DNA of 60,909 bases from Vibrio hibernica (lineage in GTDB: Bacteria > Pseudomonadota > Gammaproteobacteria > Enterobacterales > Vibrionaceae). Below are positions 20,308-30,250 of the stretch, piece after piece. Position numbers and translations under genes: made by a program. The notes under the pieces are model-generated. The model was not told where the DNA came from, did no database searches, and worked only from the letters and a program-made list of their open reading frames with translations. The stretch lies in assembly GCF_015223435.1 (NCBI RefSeq), contig NZ_VHKO01000015.1, positions 1 to 60,909 on the forward strand, given 5' to 3'. The number at the start of each line of letters is the position of its first letter. The stretch's first letter is position 1.

Positions 20308-22119
20308 ATGTGTAAAGGATTGAGTTGTACTGGTTTGGATAAGCCATTTTTATTATTAAGTTGGGCTATTGCATGTTTATTATTGGTTAGCCAAACCGTT
20401 TCTGCAGCACCCAAGTATACGCCAGCATCGAATGTTGCTGATAATCTCTCTGTAGATAAAGGGTTCAAAACTGAATTCGAAGGGTTGGATTTTCGTCTCA
20501 ATAAGCAAAAAGAAGCCGTCATTATTGTGAAGCTTTCTTCCTCAGCTTCTGCAGTGGATATTAAAAAAAATACGGAAGGTTTGGATATTGAATTACTTTA
20601 TACCGCAGTTAAAGATGATGATCTTTATGTTATTGACGTAAAAGATTTTTCAACTGCAGTGAGCACTGTTGAGGTCTTTCATAATGGAGACAATACTCGT
20701 TTACAAGCTTATGTCAGTGGTGAGTTCACCTATGACTATCGCTTAAAAGGTAAACTCTTAGAAATCACGGTCAGTGAAATACAACCGCCAGTGGCTGGCA
20801 GTATTACAAAAAGCAAAAATGCTTTAGATGCTGATAACAAATTAATGTCGATTAATTTTCAAGACATCCCGGTTCGAAATGTATTACAGCTTATTGCAGA
20901 TTATAACGGTTTTAATTTAGTAGTTTCGGATTCAGTTGCTGGTAACTTAACCTTGCGTCTAGATGGCGTACCTTGGCAGCAAGTATTAGATATTATTTTA
21001 CAAGTTAAAGGGCTCGATAAACGTGTAGAAGGAAATGTGGTGTTAATTGCACCAAAATCTGAATTAGATGAACAACAAAAGAAACGTTTAGAGCAAGCTC
21101 GTTTAGAAGATGAGCTGGGTGATCTGTCATCTGAGTTATTAAAAATCAGCTTTGCTAAAGCCTCGGATATTGCGGGTATGATTGGTGGAGAAGGTGAAGT
21201 CAGCATGTTATCGAGCCGTGGTAATATTACGGTTGATGAAAGAACTAACTCACTACTTATCAGAGACTTGCCATCTAATATTGATATTATCAAAGGTATT
21301 GTTGAAGCGCTTGATATTCCAGTCAAACAAGTACAAATAGAAGCCCGGATTGTGACGGTTAATGAAGGTAATTTACGTGATTTAGGGGTACGTTGGGGGG
21401 TGGCAAGTACAAATGGTAATTTTTCAACCAGTGGCAGCCTTGAAAGCACGTCAGCACAGGCGGGAATTGCCAGTGGTCGAGATGATATTGATTTTGCTGG
21501 TGGTGGTGATACAACGACTGGGTTGGATGACTTTTTAAATGTGAACTTAGCCGCGACCAGTGGTAATGCATCGAGTATTGCATTCCAGGTGGCTAAGCTG
21601 GGTTCTGATACGTTGCTAGATTTAGAGCTATCGGCACTACAAAGTGAAAATAAAGCGGAGATCATTTCAAGTCCTCGTTTGATCACCACTAATAAGCAAC
21701 CAGCGTATATTGAACAAGGTACTGAAATTCCCTATTTAGAAGCATCATCGAGTGGCGCAACGTCGGTGAGTTTTAAAAAAGCAGTGCTTAGCTTGAAAGT
21801 AACGCCACAAATCACACCCGATAATCGTTTAGTTTTAGATCTAAGTGTGACTCAAGATAGACCTGGCGCGGTAGTGAAAACTGGCGATGGAGAGGCGGTT
21901 GCAATTGATACACAACGCATTGGTACTCAAGTGTTAGTTAACAATGGTGAAACAGTCGTATTGGGTGGGATTTATCAACACTCAGTACAAACGAGTGTCG
22001 ATAAAGTGCCACTCTTAGGGGATATTCCATATTTAGGCGCTCTATTTCGTCGTAGTTATGAAAACTATGGTAAGAGTGAGTTATTGATATTTGTGACTCC
22101 CAAGGTTGTTATACAATAG
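20308..22119 (+). CDS. pilQ: Type IV pilus secretin PilQ
   Basis: Outer-membrane secretin through which the competence-type pilus passes. The 603-residue product has an N-terminal signal peptide ending near TVSAAPK, an AMIN domain, an N-domain (LMSINFQDIPVRNVLQLIADY) and the C-terminal secretin core (GTEIPYLEASSSGATSVSFKK, then LLGDIPYLGALFRR). In Vibrio it serves natural transformation. The frame is intact, but with pilM and pilO broken the export machine is probably non-functional. Confidence 0.94.
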   Translation: MCKGLSCTGLDKPFLLLSWAIACLLLVSQTVSAAPKYTPASNVADNLSVDKGFKTEFEGLDFRLNKQKEAVIIVKLSSSASAVDIKKNTEGLDIELLYTAVKDDDLYVIDVKDFSTAVSTVEVFHNGDNTRLQAYVSGEFTYDYRLKGKLLEITVSEIQPPVAGSITKSKNALDADNKLMSINFQDIPVRNVLQLIADYNGFNLVVSDSVAGNLTLRLDGVPWQQVLDIILQVKGLDKRVEGNVVLIAPKSELDEQQKKRLEQARLEDELGDLSSELLKISFAKASDIAGMIGGEGEVSMLSSRGNITVDERTNSLLIRDLPSNIDIIKGIVEALDIPVKQVQIEARIVTVNEGNLRDLGVRWGVASTNGNFSTSGSLESTSAQAGIASGRDDIDFAGGGDTTTGLDDFLNVNLAATSGNASSIAFQVAKLGSDTLLDLELSALQSENKAEIISSPRLITTNKQPAYIEQGTEIPYLEASSSGATSVSFKKAVLSLKVTPQITPDNRLVLDLSVTQDRPGAVVKTGDGEAVAIDTQRIGTQVLVNNGETVVLGGIYQHSVQTSVDKVPLLGDIPYLGALFRRSYENYGKSELLIFVTPKVVIQ

Positions 22120-22120
22120 T

Positions 22121-22156
22121 TATACTCGTCGCACTTGAGTTGCATTTTTGTTGGCG
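22121..22156. repeat. ERIC-like repeat fragment after pilQ
   Basis: TATACTCGTCGCACTTGAGT followed by TGCATTTTTGTTGG resembles one terminus of ERIC-type elements. No second arm is visible nearby, so it is a fragment. Confidence 0.45.
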
Positions 22157-22247
22157 AAATATAACGTAATATGAAAATCAATTATGAGTGTGATTTTATC
22201 GATGTCTATCGACAAGATATGAAATAAATAAAATTAAAGTTGCATTA

Positions 22248-22311
22248 GTGGCACCATACTTAGATAATTTCAGGTCTGATCACGAATTATCTGTGAGGAA
22301 TTTGGTGCCAC
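22248..22311. repeat. Nested inverted repeats in the aroK leader
   Basis: Outer arms GTGGCACCA (22248-22256) and TGGTGCCAC (22303-22311) are perfect complements. Inner arms AGATAATT (22262-22269) and AATTATCT (22285-22292) are also perfect. The two helices can stack with small internal loops. The element sits about 100 bases before the aroK start. It may be a leader RNA structure, a terminator-like hairpin for pilQ (no T-run), or an intergenic repeat. Confidence 0.55.
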
Positions 22312-22409
22312 AGTGATATCCAGTAGGGTCTCCCGACAATATTAGGGGGATGTAGTCTTGCGATATCGGATGGCAATGTCATTAAATTAACGTTGAATTA
22401 CTGCTAAAC

Positions 22410-22928
22410 ATGGCCGAAAAACGCAATATTTTTCTTGTTGGCCCAATGGGTGCCGGCAAAAGTACAATTGGTAGATATCTAGCTCAGCAACTTCATATGG
22501 AGTTCCTAGATTCTGACACTGTTATTGAACAACGAACTGGTGCAGATATCAGTTGGGTATTTGATGTTGAGGGTGAAGCGGGTTTTCGTATCCGTGAAGA
22601 AGCCGTTCTCGACGATTTGACCCAAGAACAAGGTATCGTACTGGCAACTGGTGGTGGATCAGTAATCAGTAAAGATAACCGAAATCGTTTATCTGCACGT
22701 GGTGTTGTCATTTATCTTGAAACCACAATTGAAAAGCAATTAGCACGAACAAATCGTGATAAAAAGCGTCCATTACTTCAAACTGAACAACCACGTGAAG
22801 TATTAGAAGCATTAGCTCAAGACCGTAACCCTCTTTATGAAGAGATTGCTGATTATACGATTCGTACTGATGACCAAAGTGCAAAAGTGGTCGCAAACCA
22901 AATCGTAAAAATGCTAGAAGAGAGTTAA
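22410..22928 (+). CDS. aroK: Shikimate kinase I
   Basis: Phosphorylates shikimate at the 3-hydroxyl using ATP, fifth step of the chorismate pathway. The 172-residue product has the P-loop [12 protein letters not shown] at residues 10-21, the shikimate-binding DSD and R residues ([12 protein letters not shown]), and the GGGSV segment near residue 80. It starts a block aroK-aroB-damX-dam found in the same order in many gammaproteobacteria; aroB follows 24 bases later behind AAGGAGA. Confidence 0.96.
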   Translation: MAEKRNIFLVGPMGAGKSTIGRYLAQQLHMEFLDSDTVIEQRTGADISWVFDVEGEAGFRIREEAVLDDLTQEQGIVLATGGGSVISKDNRNRLSARGVVIYLETTIEKQLARTNRDKKRPLLQTEQPREVLEALAQDRNPLYEEIADYTIRTDDQSAKVVANQIVKMLEES

Positions 22929-22952
22929 TCTTTTATCTAAGGAGACCCTACC

Positions 22953-24035
22953 ATGGAACGGCTCAATGTAGAGCTCGGTGAGCGCAGCTATCCTATCTCG
23001 ATTGGCGCTGGATTATTAAGCGATCCAGCGCTTTTCTCTTACTTAAAACCGAATCAAAAAGTGGTCGTGATCAGTAATGTCACGGTCGCTCCTTTATATG
23101 CCGATCTTTTAATTTCAACTCTGCAAACTTTAGATTGTCATGTTGATTTATTGTCTTTACCGGATGGCGAGCAATATAAAACACTCGATACCTTTAATAC
23201 AATTATGAGCTATCTACTGGACGGTAATTATAGCCGTGATGTTGTGCTGGTAGCTTTGGGTGGTGGTGTTATTGGGGATTTAGTCGGATTTGCTGCTGCG
23301 TGTTATCAGCGTGGTGTCGATTTTATTCAAGTGCCGACGACCTTACTTTCTCAAGTCGATTCATCTGTTGGTGGGAAAACGGCGGTTAATCATCCGCTTG
23401 GTAAAAATATGATCGGGGCTTTTTATCAGCCCAAATCCGTCATTATTGATACCAATTGCTTAGCATCTCTACCAGCAAGAGAATTTGCTGCCGGTATGGC
23501 GGAAGTGATCAAATACGGCATTATTATCGATTCGGACTTTTTTGATTGGCTTGAATCACATACCGATGCGTTGAATCAATTAGATGAAGATGCGTTGATT
23601 TATGCGATTGCTCGTTGTTGTCAAATAAAAGCCGATGTTGTTTCACAAGATGAAAAAGAATCCGGTATAAGAGCATTACTTAATCTTGGCCATACTTATG
23701 GTCATGCGATTGAAGCTGAAATGGGGTATGGCAATTGGTTGCATGGCGAGGCGGTTTCCGCTGGAACCATGATGGCGGCTAAAACATCCTTATTACGTAA
23801 TTTGCTGAATGAACAGCAAGTCCAACGCATTGAAGCTTTATTACTTAAAGCGAAGCTACCAACCCAAACACCAAGTTCTATGGTTTATGCTGATTTTATT
23901 AAGCATATGATGCGAGATAAAAAGGTGCTGGCGGGTCAATTAAGATTAATCCTTCCAACTGGAATTGGTAAAGCTGAAGTGATGGGTGATACCTCAACAG
24001 AGGTTATTGCTGAAGCTATTGAGTTATGTCGTTAA
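22953..24035 (+). CDS. aroB: 3-dehydroquinate synthase
   Basis: Converts DAHP to 3-dehydroquinate, second step of the shikimate pathway, using NAD and a divalent metal. The product is 360 residues, normal length. It shows the NAD-binding [14 protein letters not shown], the [20 protein letters not shown] block, and the metal-site histidines in [11 protein letters not shown] and LHGEAV. It is cotranscribed with aroK and followed by damX after about 140 bases. Confidence 0.97.
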   Translation: MERLNVELGERSYPISIGAGLLSDPALFSYLKPNQKVVVISNVTVAPLYADLLISTLQTLDCHVDLLSLPDGEQYKTLDTFNTIMSYLLDGNYSRDVVLVALGGGVIGDLVGFAAACYQRGVDFIQVPTTLLSQVDSSVGGKTAVNHPLGKNMIGAFYQPKSVIIDTNCLASLPAREFAAGMAEVIKYGIIIDSDFFDWLESHTDALNQLDEDALIYAIARCCQIKADVVSQDEKESGIRALLNLGHTYGHAIEAEMGYGNWLHGEAVSAGTMMAAKTSLLRNLLNEQQVQRIEALLLKAKLPTQTPSSMVYADFIKHMMRDKKVLAGQLRLILPTGIGKAEVMGDTSTEVIAEAIELCR

Positions 24036-24178
24036 AATGCGGTGACTAAAAGCTCTGACAAGATATTTACGAGATTATTAATGACGGCTTTAGTATGTTG
24101 GTTTTAAGCTTTACTGACATATTTAAAATATGATTATGTTTTACTTTGACTTAATAATAACTACTGAGCTGTATTACC

Positions 24179-25597
24179 GTGAGTGAGAAAACAATGGGTC
24201 CTGATTTAGAATTAGAGTCACAAACGCAGTTATTAGGCGGTTTACAGCTGTTCACTCAGTTTAGTTCTAATCTTATTTATGTAGAAGGTCATCCAGGTTC
24301 TGGTAAATCATGGTTAGCTCAGCGCTTTTTAAATACAGATAAAGAAATACAAACATTATCATTTTTAATGTGTTTATTATCTCAAACGGCCGATCAGCAG
24401 CGCAGTGTGCTTATGGGACAGTTATTAGCGGATAGCTTTTGTATTGGTGAGGAATCTTTAGCACAAAATTTAAAAACTTATCGACAAGATCAGGAGTGCA
24501 GTGCGACCTTAATTGTTGATGATGCCGAGTTGTTAGCCAATGATTTATTACATGAGCTATGTGAGTTAGTGCTTGTTGCTCAGGGTAATCCGTTATGGCA
24601 AATCAATGTAATTATGTTTGCTAAGCCAAATTTCGTCGAAGCAGTTTTGGGTGTTATATCACCTATCCCAGAAATTAAATCACTCATTATTTCTCCATTG
24701 ACGGATGATGAGGCCCAGGTTTTTTTGGAAAAACGGGTATTACGAAATGCTAAGAAGGAAAAAGAGCGAACGGCTGTTTATTTGGCTGCCGAGAAAATAG
24801 AAAACTGGCCTGCAGACTTACTTGCATTAGCTGATGAGCATCACCACTCTTCACATTGGGTTCGCCGTATTTTAATGACGTTGATCGTCTTGTTGATTGC
24901 AATGGGGAGTTGGTCATGGTGGACAAGTTATCAGTCTAGGGTTTCAGATGATAAAAATGATGTCATACTGGAATCTTCAGAGCAATCGAGTTCTTTAGAC
25001 CAAACCAAGCAAATAAAATCCATATCGGATAATGTTCCCTCTGCTGATTCGGTTATTTCTTCGACTGGCTCTGCATCTGAAAATGATGAGAAAGTTCTTC
25101 CTCAATCGGTTACAACAGAGACCGTTACTGTCGGTGATGAAGATATTAACCAACAAAAAAGGGTAGTTATCCCCTCTAATGTGGTTGATGCTTTAGTCGA
25201 TGGCGATAATTCTGTCGGTAGTAATCAAGCAGTCGCCACGAGTGATGTTACATTTGAATCTACACCTAACTCTTCAGCGAAGAACATAACTAAAATTACT
25301 CTAGATTCTAAGGCATTACTTTCGGTTTCAGAAGCCCGCTATACTCTGCAACTTGCAGCCTTTACCACACAAAAAGAAGTGGTGGGATTTATTAATCAAT
25401 TTGAACTGCAAGACCAAGTGCGAGTTTATCGTACTGTCCGCAATCAAAAAGAATGGTTTATTATCACGTATCAAGACTTTGACACTATTCAACAAACTCG
25501 CGACGCCGCTCAGGAACTTCCACTTAATTTACAAAAAGAATTACCGTGGCCAAAATCGATGGCACAAGTGCATCAAGAGATTAAACGTGCGAAATAA
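24179..25597 (+). CDS. damX: Cell-division protein DamX (SPOR domain)
   Basis: Septal-ring protein of about 472 residues. The N-terminal cytoplasmic part has an AAA-type P-loop (VEGHPGSGKSWLAQRF near residue 37), then one membrane helix near residue 235 (LMTLIVLLIAMGSWSWW), a long acidic Ser/Thr-rich linker, and a C-terminal SPOR domain (YTLQLAAFTTQKEV onward) that binds denuded peptidoglycan at the division site. The start is read as GTG 24179; ATG 24194 is an alternative. Its position between aroB and dam is conserved in Enterobacterales and Vibrionaceae. Confidence 0.9.
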   Translation: MSEKTMGPDLELESQTQLLGGLQLFTQFSSNLIYVEGHPGSGKSWLAQRFLNTDKEIQTLSFLMCLLSQTADQQRSVLMGQLLADSFCIGEESLAQNLKTYRQDQECSATLIVDDAELLANDLLHELCELVLVAQGNPLWQINVIMFAKPNFVEAVLGVISPIPEIKSLIISPLTDDEAQVFLEKRVLRNAKKEKERTAVYLAAEKIENWPADLLALADEHHHSSHWVRRILMTLIVLLIAMGSWSWWTSYQSRVSDDKNDVILESSEQSSSLDQTKQIKSISDNVPSADSVISSTGSASENDEKVLPQSVTTETVTVGDEDINQQKRVVIPSNVVDALVDGDNSVGSNQAVATSDVTFESTPNSSAKNITKITLDSKALLSVSEARYTLQLAAFTTQKEVVGFINQFELQDQVRVYRTVRNQKEWFIITYQDFDTIQQTRDAAQELPLNLQKELPWPKSMAQVHQEIKRAK

Positions 25598-25693
25598 CCC
25601 TGAGTTAACGGTGTAAATATGATACATTCCTCAACCCGTCAATATAGTCGGCGGATTGGTGGTCTTAATTGTAGTCGGTGAGTAGTTAAATTA

Positions 25694-26527
25694 ATGAAAA
25701 AGCAACGAGCTTTCCTTAAGTGGGCAGGCGGTAAATATGGTTTAATCGATGATATTCAACGTCAACTGCCGGAAGGTAGAAAGTTGATTGAACCTTTTGT
25801 CGGCGCTGGTTCTGTCTTTTTAAATTCCGATTATGATCAGTATCTTTTAGCGGATATTAATCCCGATCTGATCAACCTCTATAATTTCTTAAAAGAAAAG
25901 CCTGATCTCTTTATTGAAGAAGCTCTGCGTTTTTTCACCCCAGAATATAACCAAAAAGAAGTGTATTTAGGCGTTCGTGCTGATTTTAATGCGACGACTG
26001 ATGATGTTCTTTTTCGCTCGGTAGCTTTCTTATATATGAACCGTTTTGGTTTTAATGGCTTATGCCGTTATAACAAAAAAGGTGGGTTTAATGTGCCGTT
26101 TGGTTCATATAAAAAACCGTACTTTCCCGAGAAAGAACTGCTGCATTTTGCTGAAAAAGCCAAGAAAGCCACGTTTATTTGTGAGAGCTATCCACAGACT
26201 TTTGCTCGAGCGCGCAAAGGTTGTGTTATTTACTGCGATCCACCTTATGCACCATTGGCTCAAGCAAGTAACTTTACCTCTTATGCAGGCAATGGTTTTT
26301 CGCTTGATGATCAAGCCGAACTTGCCAGTATTGCTGAGCACACCGCACTGCAACGTCATATTCCAGTTTTAATTTCAAATCATGATACTGCTTTGACTCG
26401 TCGACTATATAAAGGCGCTAGCTTAAATGTGGTTCGAGTGAAGAGAACCATTAGCCGTAATGGTGCAGGTCGAAATAAAGTAGATGAATTGTTAGCGCTG
26501 TTTGAGCGGACTAATGGCTTAGACTGA
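25694..26527 (+). CDS. dam: DNA adenine methyltransferase
   Basis: Methylates adenine in GATC, guiding mismatch repair, replication initiation and, in Vibrio, secondary-chromosome control. The 277-residue product has the AdoMet motif LKWAGGKYGL at residues 8-17, FVGAGSVFLN, and the catalytic DPPY in YCDPPYAPLAQ near residue 180. It lies about 95 bases after damX, in the conserved aroKB-damX-dam-rpe-gph-trpS block. Confidence 0.97.
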   Translation: MKKQRAFLKWAGGKYGLIDDIQRQLPEGRKLIEPFVGAGSVFLNSDYDQYLLADINPDLINLYNFLKEKPDLFIEEALRFFTPEYNQKEVYLGVRADFNATTDDVLFRSVAFLYMNRFGFNGLCRYNKKGGFNVPFGSYKKPYFPEKELLHFAEKAKKATFICESYPQTFARARKGCVIYCDPPYAPLAQASNFTSYAGNGFSLDDQAELASIAEHTALQRHIPVLISNHDTALTRRLYKGASLNVVRVKRTISRNGAGRNKVDELLALFERTNGLD

Positions 26528-26659
26528 ATCTGATCCAATTCTCTTCTTTGCGATCAAAATATCAAACATATTTGTATATAAACGTTTGCTTGGGTAGAAT
26601 TGCGCCGAATTTATCATCTTGAATTTAGCCCAAAACCTGACCTTTAAACGGAATTGACC

Positions 26660-27331
26660 ATGAAAGACTTTTTGATCGCACCTTCGATTTTATCTGCTGA
26701 CTTTGCTCGTTTGGGTGAAGATGTTGAAAAAGTACTCGCCGCGGGTGCGGATGTGGTGCATTTCGATGTAATGGATAACCATTATGTTCCAAACCTCACG
26801 TTTGGCGCGCCAATTTGTAAAGCATTGCGTGATTATGGTATTACCGCGCCAATTGATGTTCACTTGATGGTAAAACCGGTGGATGCCATCGTACCTGAGT
26901 TTGCTAAAGCTGGTGCAACCATGATCACTTTCCACGTGGAAGCGACAGAGCACCTTGACCGTACACTGCAATTGATCAAGGAAAATGGTTGCCAGGCGGG
27001 TGTTGTTTTTAACCCTGCGACGCCACTTCATCACCTTGATTACATCATGGATAAAATTGATATGATTTTATTGATGTCGGTAAATCCAGGTTTTGGCGGC
27101 CAATCTTTCATTCCGGCCACGCTTGATAAATTACGCGAAGTACGTAAACGCATTGATGAGAGTGGTTACGATATTCGTCTGGAAATTGATGGTGGCGTAA
27201 AAGTGGATAATATCCGTGAAATCGCAGAAGCGGGCGCAGATATGTTTGTTGCGGGATCTGCAATTTTTAGTCAACCTGATTATAAAGAAGTGGTTGATCA
27301 AATGCGCGCCGAGTTAGCGAAAGTTAAATAA
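26660..27331 (+). CDS. rpe: Ribulose-phosphate 3-epimerase
   Basis: Interconverts ribulose-5-phosphate and xylulose-5-phosphate in the pentose phosphate pathway. The 223-residue TIM-barrel protein shows [14 protein letters not shown] at the N-terminus, [16 protein letters not shown] near residue 33, the metal-binding HLMV segment, and [12 protein letters not shown] near residue 140. The start ATG (MKDFLIAPS) was preferred over a TTG two codons upstream. A strong terminator follows about 45 bases downstream. Confidence 0.96.
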   Translation: MKDFLIAPSILSADFARLGEDVEKVLAAGADVVHFDVMDNHYVPNLTFGAPICKALRDYGITAPIDVHLMVKPVDAIVPEFAKAGATMITFHVEATEHLDRTLQLIKENGCQAGVVFNPATPLHHLDYIMDKIDMILLMSVNPGFGGQSFIPATLDKLREVRKRIDESGYDIRLEIDGGVKVDNIREIAEAGADMFVAGSAIFSQPDYKEVVDQMRAELAKVK

Positions 27332-27375
27332 CGGGTAATAGAATAATCCCACTCTTTAAGTGGTCGATATACACA

Positions 27376-27406
27376 GAGGCTTGAGCTAAACTCAAGCCTC
27401 TTTTTT
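27376..27406 (+). terminator. Rho-independent terminator between rpe and gph
   Basis: A perfect 10-bp stem GAGGCTTGAG / CTCAAGCCTC with loop CTAAA, followed by six T residues. It lies only about 25 bases before the chosen gph start, so gph expression depends on readthrough or on a promoter embedded here. Confidence 0.9.
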
Positions 27407-27432
27407 CGTTTATGCAGTCGATGGGCAGGAAT

Positions 27433-28119
27433 ATGGCATTACAAGACATTCAATTAATCGCATTTGATTTAGATGGTACTTTACTAGACAGCGTTCCAGA
27501 CTTGGCACTTGCTGCAGATCAAGCAACGCAAAGCCTGAATTACCCTGCAGTGAGCGAAGAACAAGTTCGGGATTGGGTCGGAAATGGAGCGGATATTTTA
27601 ATTGGTCGTGCACTCAGTCAATCTATGACGGTTGATGCTTCATTGTCTTCTGAATTATTACAGCAAGCGCGTATTTGTTTCGATGAGTTTTACCATCAAA
27701 GTGGTCACAAACTCAGTCATTTATATAGTAATGTAGTCACCACCTTAGAAGCATTGCATAATGCTGGATTTAAAATGGCGATTGTCACTAATAAGCCTTC
27801 TGCGTTTGTGCCAGATATTTTAAAGCAGCATAATATCGAACACTATTTTATCGATGTGATTGGTGGTGATACTTTGCCATTAAAGAAACCGGATCCAATG
27901 GCATTAAATTGGCTGCTTGAGAAACATAATATCCACGCGGATCAAATGTTGATGGTCGGAGATTCGAAAAACGATATTTTAGCCGCTAAAAATGCAGACT
28001 GCCATTCCTTTGGTCTCACTTATGGGTATAACCACGGTGAGCCGATTTCAGACTCAAAACCTGATTTTATTGCCGATAATATCAGTGAGTTACTCACAGT
28101 TGTTGGGATCTCTGCATAA
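27433..28119 (+). CDS. gph: Phosphoglycolate phosphatase (HAD family)
   Basis: Hydrolyses 2-phosphoglycolate, a product of DNA 3'-end repair. The product is 228 residues from the ATG giving MALQDIQLIAFDLDGTLL, chosen for the GCAGGA ribosome-binding site; in-frame ATGs lie 4 and 7 codons upstream. HAD motifs: DLDGTLLDS (I), VTNKP (II), KKPDP (III) and VGDSKNDILAAKNA (IV). Conserved between rpe and trpS. Terminators lie on both sides. Confidence 0.92.
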   Translation: MALQDIQLIAFDLDGTLLDSVPDLALAADQATQSLNYPAVSEEQVRDWVGNGADILIGRALSQSMTVDASLSSELLQQARICFDEFYHQSGHKLSHLYSNVVTTLEALHNAGFKMAIVTNKPSAFVPDILKQHNIEHYFIDVIGGDTLPLKKPDPMALNWLLEKHNIHADQMLMVGDSKNDILAAKNADCHSFGLTYGYNHGEPISDSKPDFIADNISELLTVVGISA

Positions 28120-28185
28120 ATTTGATTTCAATGTGAGATCGGTAGATAAAGCGCTAGCCAAATCGGCGTGGATGAGTAAACTAAA

Positions 28186-28220
28186 ATGCTCAAACATGGA
28201 ATAATGTTTGAGCATTGTTT
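28186..28220 (+). terminator. Terminator after gph
   Basis: A 12-bp perfect stem ATGCTCAAACAT / ATGTTTGAGCAT with a 6-nt loop, followed by TGTTT. It lies 65 bases past the gph stop. Confidence 0.75.
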
Positions 28221-28300
28221 CATTATATCCTCATTTTAATCCTATAAACCATTTTTAGCATTATTGCTAAAGTGGGATATAACACGTAAGGAAAAGCAGC

Positions 28301-29326
28301 ATGAGCAAACCCATCGTATTAAGCGGTGTTCAACCATCAGGTGAACTGAGTATTGGTAACTACTTGGGTGCTCTACGTCAATGGCAACAAATGCAAGATG
28401 ATTATGACTGCCAATATTGTGTAGTCGACCTGCATGCGATCACGGTTCGTCAAGATCCGAAAGCGCTGCATGAAGCAACGTTAGATGCGTTAGCAATTTG
28501 TCTTGCGGTTGGTGTTGATCCTAAGAAGAGCACGTTATTTGTCCAGTCACATGTACCGGAACATGCTCAACTAGGTTGGCTTTTAAACTGTTATACCCAG
28601 ATGGGCGAACTGAATCGTATGACTCAGTTTAAGGATAAATCACAACGGTACGCCAATGATGTTAATGCTGGGCTATTTGCTTATCCAGTGTTAATGGCTG
28701 CGGATATTCTTATTTATGGTGCGCACCAAGTGCCAGTGGGTAACGACCAAAAACAGCATCTTGAATTGGCTCGTGATATTGCTAATCGTTTTAACAATGT
28801 GTATAGCCCTGAAGCGCCAATCTTTCAAATCCCAGAACCTTATATTCCACAAGTGAATGCACGTGTGATGAGCTTGCAGGACGCCACTAAGAAGATGTCT
28901 AAATCGGACGATAACCGTAAAAATGTTATTACTTTGCTTGAAGACCCCAAATCGATTTTGAAGAAAATCAACAAGGCGCAAACGGATGCAGAGATGCCAC
29001 CACGTATTACTCACGATATTGAAAATAAAGCCGGTATTTCCAATTTAATGGGTTTGTATTCCGCGGCAACAGGTAAAACCTACGCTGAGATTGAAGCGCA
29101 GTATGCCGGTATAGAAATGTATGGCCCATTCAAGAAAGATGTCGGTGAAGCGCTAGTGACAATGCTTGAGCCTATTCAAGCAGAATATCATCGTATTCGT
29201 GCCGATCGCGCTTATATGGATGAAGTGATGAAAGTCGGCGCTGAGAAAGCCTCTGAACGAGCTTCAATCATGCTTAAAAAAGCGTATAAAGCCGTTGGTT
29301 TTGTCCCTCGTGCTTCTTGGTTATAA
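28301..29326 (+). CDS. trpS: Tryptophanyl-tRNA synthetase
   Basis: Charges tRNA-Trp. The 341-residue class I enzyme shows [15 protein letters not shown] (HIGH-type motif, residues 10-24), [14 protein letters not shown] near residue 146, and the KMSKS loop near residue 198. It starts behind AAGGAAAAGC and is followed by a strong terminator. Confidence 0.97.
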   Translation: MSKPIVLSGVQPSGELSIGNYLGALRQWQQMQDDYDCQYCVVDLHAITVRQDPKALHEATLDALAICLAVGVDPKKSTLFVQSHVPEHAQLGWLLNCYTQMGELNRMTQFKDKSQRYANDVNAGLFAYPVLMAADILIYGAHQVPVGNDQKQHLELARDIANRFNNVYSPEAPIFQIPEPYIPQVNARVMSLQDATKKMSKSDDNRKNVITLLEDPKSILKKINKAQTDAEMPPRITHDIENKAGISNLMGLYSAATGKTYAEIEAQYAGIEMYGPFKKDVGEALVTMLEPIQAEYHRIRADRAYMDEVMKVGAEKASERASIMLKKAYKAVGFVPRASWL

Positions 29327-29380
29327 GTCGTCATACTTTAAATTACGGCTTTAAGTTCGTTTTTAATTGACTATCTATTT

Positions 29381-29416
29381 AAACCGCCAGACGTTAAAAT
29401 CTGGCGGTTTTTCTTT
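29381..29416 (+). terminator. Terminator after trpS
   Basis: An 11-bp stem AAACCGCCAGA / TCTGGCGGTTT with an 8-nt loop running into TTTCTTTT, 55 bases after the trpS stop. Confidence 0.88.
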
Positions 29417-29448
29417 TCTGTCTTAATCAATAACTGCTAGAGAGCGTT

Positions 29449-30027
29449 ATGCTGCTGATCATCGACAATTACGATTCATTTACCTATAACCTTTATCAAT
29501 ACTTCTGCGAGCTAGGTTGCGAGGTAAAAGTGGTGCGTAATGACGAAATTGATATTGCAGGTATCGAAGCGTTAAATCCCACTCATCTGGTCATTTCTCC
29601 TGGTCCATGTACACCTAATGAGGCTGGGATCTCTTTAGAGGCCATTTCTCACTTCGCAGGGCGGCTACCAATTTTAGGCGTCTGTCTTGGTCATCAAGCG
29701 ATTGCACAAGCTTTTGGCGGCCAAGTTGTGCGAGCAAGGAAAATCATGCATGGGAAAATATCACCGATTATTCATACTGGAAAAAGTGTATTCAAAGAGT
29801 TAAATAATCCATTAACTGTGACGCGTTACCATTCTTTAGTGGTGAAAACCGATAGCTTGCCAGAGTGTTTTGAGCTTACGGCTTGGACGACGCTTGCCAA
29901 TGGTGAGCTAGATGAGATTATGGGCTACCAACATAAAACGCTAGCGATTGATGCTGTACAGTTTCATCCCGAATCGATTAAAACAGAACAAGGTCATCAG
30001 ATTCTCGCCAATTTTCTCACCCGATAG
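29449..30027 (+). CDS. pabA: Aminodeoxychorismate/anthranilate synthase glutaminase component
   Basis: Class I glutamine amidotransferase of 192 residues that supplies ammonia to PabB (folate branch) and perhaps also TrpE. The catalytic cysteine is in [15 protein letters not shown] near residue 79; the His-Glu pair is in [20 protein letters not shown] at the N-terminus is typical. No pabB or trpE is adjacent, which together with the position before argD points to PabA rather than TrpG. Confidence 0.9.
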   Translation: MLLIIDNYDSFTYNLYQYFCELGCEVKVVRNDEIDIAGIEALNPTHLVISPGPCTPNEAGISLEAISHFAGRLPILGVCLGHQAIAQAFGGQVVRARKIMHGKISPIIHTGKSVFKELNNPLTVTRYHSLVVKTDSLPECFELTAWTTLANGELDEIMGYQHKTLAIDAVQFHPESIKTEQGHQILANFLTR

Positions 30028-30096
30028 ATCTGCTTATTTTTATTGAATTAATAACAATATTCCTATCGGTACAAATATCATAAATCCAAATGCTAT

Positions 30097-30135
30097 AAAG
30101 AATAATTAATCATAATTTAAGCATAAGTAATCATT
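30097..30135. promoter_or_regulatory. Pair of ARG boxes upstream of argD
   Basis: AGAATAATTAATCA (30099-30112) and AGCATAAGTAATCA (30120-30133) both resemble the ArgR half-palindrome TGAAT-WWWW-ATTCA, and their starts are exactly 21 bp apart, the known operator spacing. They lie about 120-150 bases before the argD start. Individually the matches are imperfect; the spacing and the parallel with the argE-argC pair support them. Confidence 0.55.
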
Positions 30136-30250
30136 GATTATGGGTGGTGATTTGGTTAACTTATAGCTTAAGTAATATTATTCGAGCTTGTAGCAATAAT
30201 CTGGAACAAAGAACTGAGTAAAATAAGTGGCCATGATTAAGGGGATGGAT

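Noticed and set aside
26572..26592. PurR-like AAACGTTTGC upstream of rpe
   Set aside because: Only part of the palindrome matches and rpe is not a known PurR target; too weak to annotate.
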